Assembly (NCBI RefSeq): GCF_001704415.2
Contig: NC_030817.1
Span: 32,623,550-32,687,549, forward strand
Direction of reading: 5' to 3'
Length of the DNA: 64,000 bases
Source of the DNA: Capra hircus
Lineage: Eukaryota > Chordata > Mammalia > Artiodactyla > Bovidae
Made by a program: the position numbers and the translations under genes. The first letter of the stretch is position 1. The number at the start of each line of letters is the position of its first letter. Below are positions 61,180 through 64,000 of the stretch, in pieces. The notes beneath the pieces are model-generated. The model was not told the origin of the DNA and did no database searches. It worked only from the letters and a program-made list of their open reading frames with translations.

Positions 61180-62947
61180 GAGGGCTCCATTTCTTAACCT
61201 CAGTCACTGGTGTCTGCCACTTTATAGTATCTATAAAGTTGTATTTCAGCTAGAGACCTTATGTTTTATATTATTCAGTAATGAAAACCTCCTAATAAAT
61301 CATCCAAATGCTACAAAAGACAATTTTATGTTTACTATAAGAGATAATGTTAATACTGAATCCATACAACTGACAATTAGTAGTACACCTATTCCTGGCC
61401 TAGTACACTTACAGAGATTTCAAAGTTAAGAAATGGAGCTTTGTTCTTATGGAGCTTACATTCCAGAAAGAAGATAAAACCTGAATAGAAACAAATACAA
61501 GGTAAAATTTTAAGTGCCTTGTTACAGATAATGTGCTTATGGGAAAGAGCACTACTTTGGGGAAAAAGGTGCTGTGGGAAATGGTAAGTCGAGAGGACGG
61601 AGGAGTCTCACTTTAGGAATGAATATACTGGGAAACTGAATTTTCAGTTTTATTTACTGGTTTAATATGGCTTTCAAGTTCTTTGTGGTCTAATTGTAAA
61701 TTATTTTAGTAATGCCTCATCTCAGTGTCAAATGCTTTAAGATTTTGTGCAGAGCAATCAGTTCACTTAGGCTAGAGTAATCCCCAATTATGGATATTCT
61801 CTTCATTCTTCAGGAACAAGGTCAGAAGCCTCCTCTACGAAGTTTCCCTGGCGCACTGGTCAGAACTAACTACATTGGCAACAAGCAATGGATCCCTTGA
61901 TGGCACATACCACATTCTGTTTTGTATCACTGGCTGTGTATACATCCACTTCTGCTAACCTGCAACCCTTCCAAGGGCAGAGGTCCATGTCTTACTGTTG
62001 TAACATTTACAGGATCTAAAACTATATAAGGTACACAGCCGAGAGTCGATAAATACTGAATAAATCATAGTTTGGGGCTACTAAAATAGTAGTACACAGT
62101 GACAAGTAAACCTAGATGTATTTTAAAAAGCAACACATACACAAAGATAAAAATGAATCTTTTCCTATTCTTAATGCCAGGATCCAACTCTTTCAAGAGT
62201 TACTTGGTGTTAGTATCTTCATATACAGAGCACACAGCAAAACTAGGCAGGCTATAGAAAAAGGACAAACAAAATGATCAAACTATAAGTAAAAACAGAC
62301 TTGGGACATATAGTCTAAATAAATTCTTACTCAGTCTTTAGGACTACAAGAATACATATATATTTCCTATCTTCACAGGTACTTAGAATGAAACCAGCAA
62401 CATTCTAGTAAGAGGTAGTTCATTAAAAACAAAGGAAGAAAAACAAAAATGAAAAATTAAACAATGACTGAGTACATATTACAAAGAACCCTGCTTTTAG
62501 AAAATAAAAAGCACAAAAGAGTAAAGACATTATGAATACATGTTTAAACAGCAGTTGCATAAAAATGCATGAGTATCTTTGCATTAAAATGAAATATCTT
62601 TTCCTTAGAAATTCACAAACTATAAAGTTAAGAAAGTGAACATTTCCACATTTTGCTTACCAAATGCTTAACTATGCTACCCAAAATTATCAGTCCAAAA
62701 GTAGCATTATTATAACCTGGACACAAACATCAAAACAAAAGGATCTTAAGACACAGACCCATGTAAATATTTGAAATAACTAGAAATGGTAACATTATTC
62801 TTTAGATGAAATAATTGATGAAAATAATGAAATTAATGAAGTCTCTGATGCCCAAGACAGATTATGTGAATTATGGAGAGATGCTTTTCCTCTTTTTGAA
62901 AACTGAACTATGTAACAAATCTCCAAAATGAAACCATTTTAGTATAT

Positions 62948-62953
62948 TTTATT
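62948..62953 (-). terminator. ACTR10: Candidate ACTR10 poly(A) signal
   Basis: The minus strand reads AATAAA about 220 nt past the ACTR10 stop. It is the first canonical signal met; usage is not shown. Confidence 0.45.
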
Positions 62954-63170
62954 GATATAAATACAACTAATATCATAAGCATCAGCTACCATTCTACCAT
63001 TACACAAGAGAAACCAGTCAAAATGATTAAATATTAATGTGACATATAATTACAGAAATGCTTTCACTTCTACTAGTGTCGTCTCTAACAGCATTCTATA
63101 CACTTTGTACAATTTGCTTCTAATTGATGAGATATTTGAAAAGAAGCAAAGTTGAATTTTAATCAAACTT

Positions 63171-63352
63171 TCATTTTTCAGTGGAAAATGCTCTCTTCAT
63201 CAGAGGAGGCTGATTCTTCCCAACATCGAACATCATTTCTAAAGGTGGATTATTAAGAGAACACCAATCAGGTATACGGCCTGTCTGGTTATAATAATCC
63301 TTAGAGACTGAACGGCTCCCAAGTATGTCTTGAAGTGCTCCAAAAATAGCTC
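63171..63352 (-). CDS. ACTR10: ACTR10, last coding exon (C-terminus)
   Basis: Actin-related protein 10 (Arp11) caps the pointed end of the dynactin Arp1 filament and so supports dynein-driven transport in the cytoplasm. This minus-strand exon starts after a ccacacag acceptor with a split Gly codon. It codes about 60 residues: [20 protein letters not shown], then [20 protein letters not shown], and finally [10 protein letters not shown] before TGA at 63173-63171. These match the ACTR10 C-terminus as I recall it. The rest of the gene (about 357 residues in human) lies beyond the right edge. An overlapping frame in the same exon is a shadow. Confidence 0.95.
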
Positions 63353-63940
63353 CTGTGTGGTAAAAAAAAAAAAATTTATAGCTGATATGAAAACTTTTAC
63401 TGAAGATTTTATGTACACATATATCCACTTCATTATATGACAAGAGAGAATGGGTAAAATTCAGTAAAGCATATTCAGAGTCTTCAGATTAATTCCAGTT
63501 AAGCTGTTCTATATCCTATATTTTGAAAAACAGGGTAAGCCGTAACTCTTGTATTGAAAATAACTTAAATGGCCTAAACTAGATTATAGTGAAAATGACT
63601 GTGTTACTATGTTTAAATGCAGGTAGAGTACAGTGGAAATACTTTCAACTCTGTACACAAAATAAATAATAATCTTAGTGTTCTTAGCCAAAACTATACG
63701 TGGGATGACTTTAATGGAGAGAAGTTCATTTAAAAAAAATCAAAGTGCAAATGCCAAGAGAAAATAGATACGTAATTCTGAAAATAATGTAAGGAAAAGT
63801 AAACGGTCAAAGAAAATTGATTAATTAATTGTTCTATTAACTAAATAGGCAATTTCTAATAATGAATCCTCTATAACCATTAGTAATGTCATTCAGGAAC
63901 CATTTACTGTATAATCATTATTTTAAAAAATGAAATTCTT

Positions 63941-64000
63941 GGGAATTCCCTGGTGGTCTAGTGGTTAGGACGGTTCAATTCCTGGTCAGACAAGTAAGAT
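63941..64000 (+). repeat. tRNA-derived CHR-type SINE, cut by the window edge
   Basis: gggaattccctggtggtcta then gtggttaggac and gttcaattcctggtcag. In ACTR10 intron DNA. Confidence 0.8.

Larger units (their letters stand above)
53831..62930. other. Intergenic region between PSMA3 and ACTR10
   Basis: It contains a local duplication at 55313-55650, a SINE fragment at 55985-56052, tRNA-Lys at 57694-57766, a BovB tail at 58121-58314, three Bov-A type units at 59236-59785, L2/MIR-like sequence near 60620-60750 and an LTR at 60766-61179. No protein-coding exon recognised. I see nothing identifiable in 53900-55300, 56060-57690, 58330-59230, 59790-60600 or 61190-62930. Confidence 0.6.

Noticed and set aside
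63239..63433. A second minus-strand frame overlapping the ACTR10 last exon
   Set aside because: Out-of-frame shadow; the other frame gives the recognisable ACTR10 C-terminus.

Overview
This window is mammalian nuclear DNA from a ruminant, most likely a bovid (cattle, buffalo, sheep or goat). Two lines of evidence support this. BovB retroelements, Bov-A/Bov-tA SINEs and ruminant L1 3' ends occur throughout, and three split genes can be read exon by exon with GT-AG borders. I could not settle the species. All three protein genes lie on the minus strand. From what I recall of human 14q23, the order ACTR10 - tRNA-Lys - PSMA3 - ARID4A is conserved and simply inverted here.

Layout, left to right. 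About 1-12.9 kb holds the 5' end of ARID4A: its first four coding exons (residues 1-91, the start of the Tudor-type N-terminal domain), with the rest off the left edge. About 11.9-14.0 kb is a CpG island, the ARID4A promoter. It contains a block of eight CCAAT boxes, all in one orientation, and then ETS and YY1 motifs. This looks like a divergent promoter that would also fire rightward into the equivalent of PSMA3-AS1. About 14-28.8 kb is intergenic: old L1, MIR and SINE copies plus a decayed mariner transposon. About 28.8-53.6 kb is the complete PSMA3 gene, 11 exons coding 255 residues, with introns full of BovB, L1 and SINE copies. About 53.6-53.9 kb is its promoter. About 54-63 kb is intergenic, with an intact tRNA-Lys(CTT) gene on the plus strand at 57.69 kb, a locally duplicated block at 55.3-55.65 kb, a run of Bov-A units and an old LTR. 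62.9-64 kb holds the last exon of ACTR10.

The genes are housekeeping: a 20S proteasome alpha subunit, a dynactin actin-related protein, a chromatin reader/co-repressor and a tRNA. They share a neighbourhood, not a pathway. I found no novel multi-gene system. The items most worth a second look are the eight-fold CCAAT array, a perfect NF-E2/antioxidant-type motif in PSMA3 intron 1 (plus another created inside a SINE in intron 6), and two same-direction BovB copies flanking PSMA3 exons 3-9.
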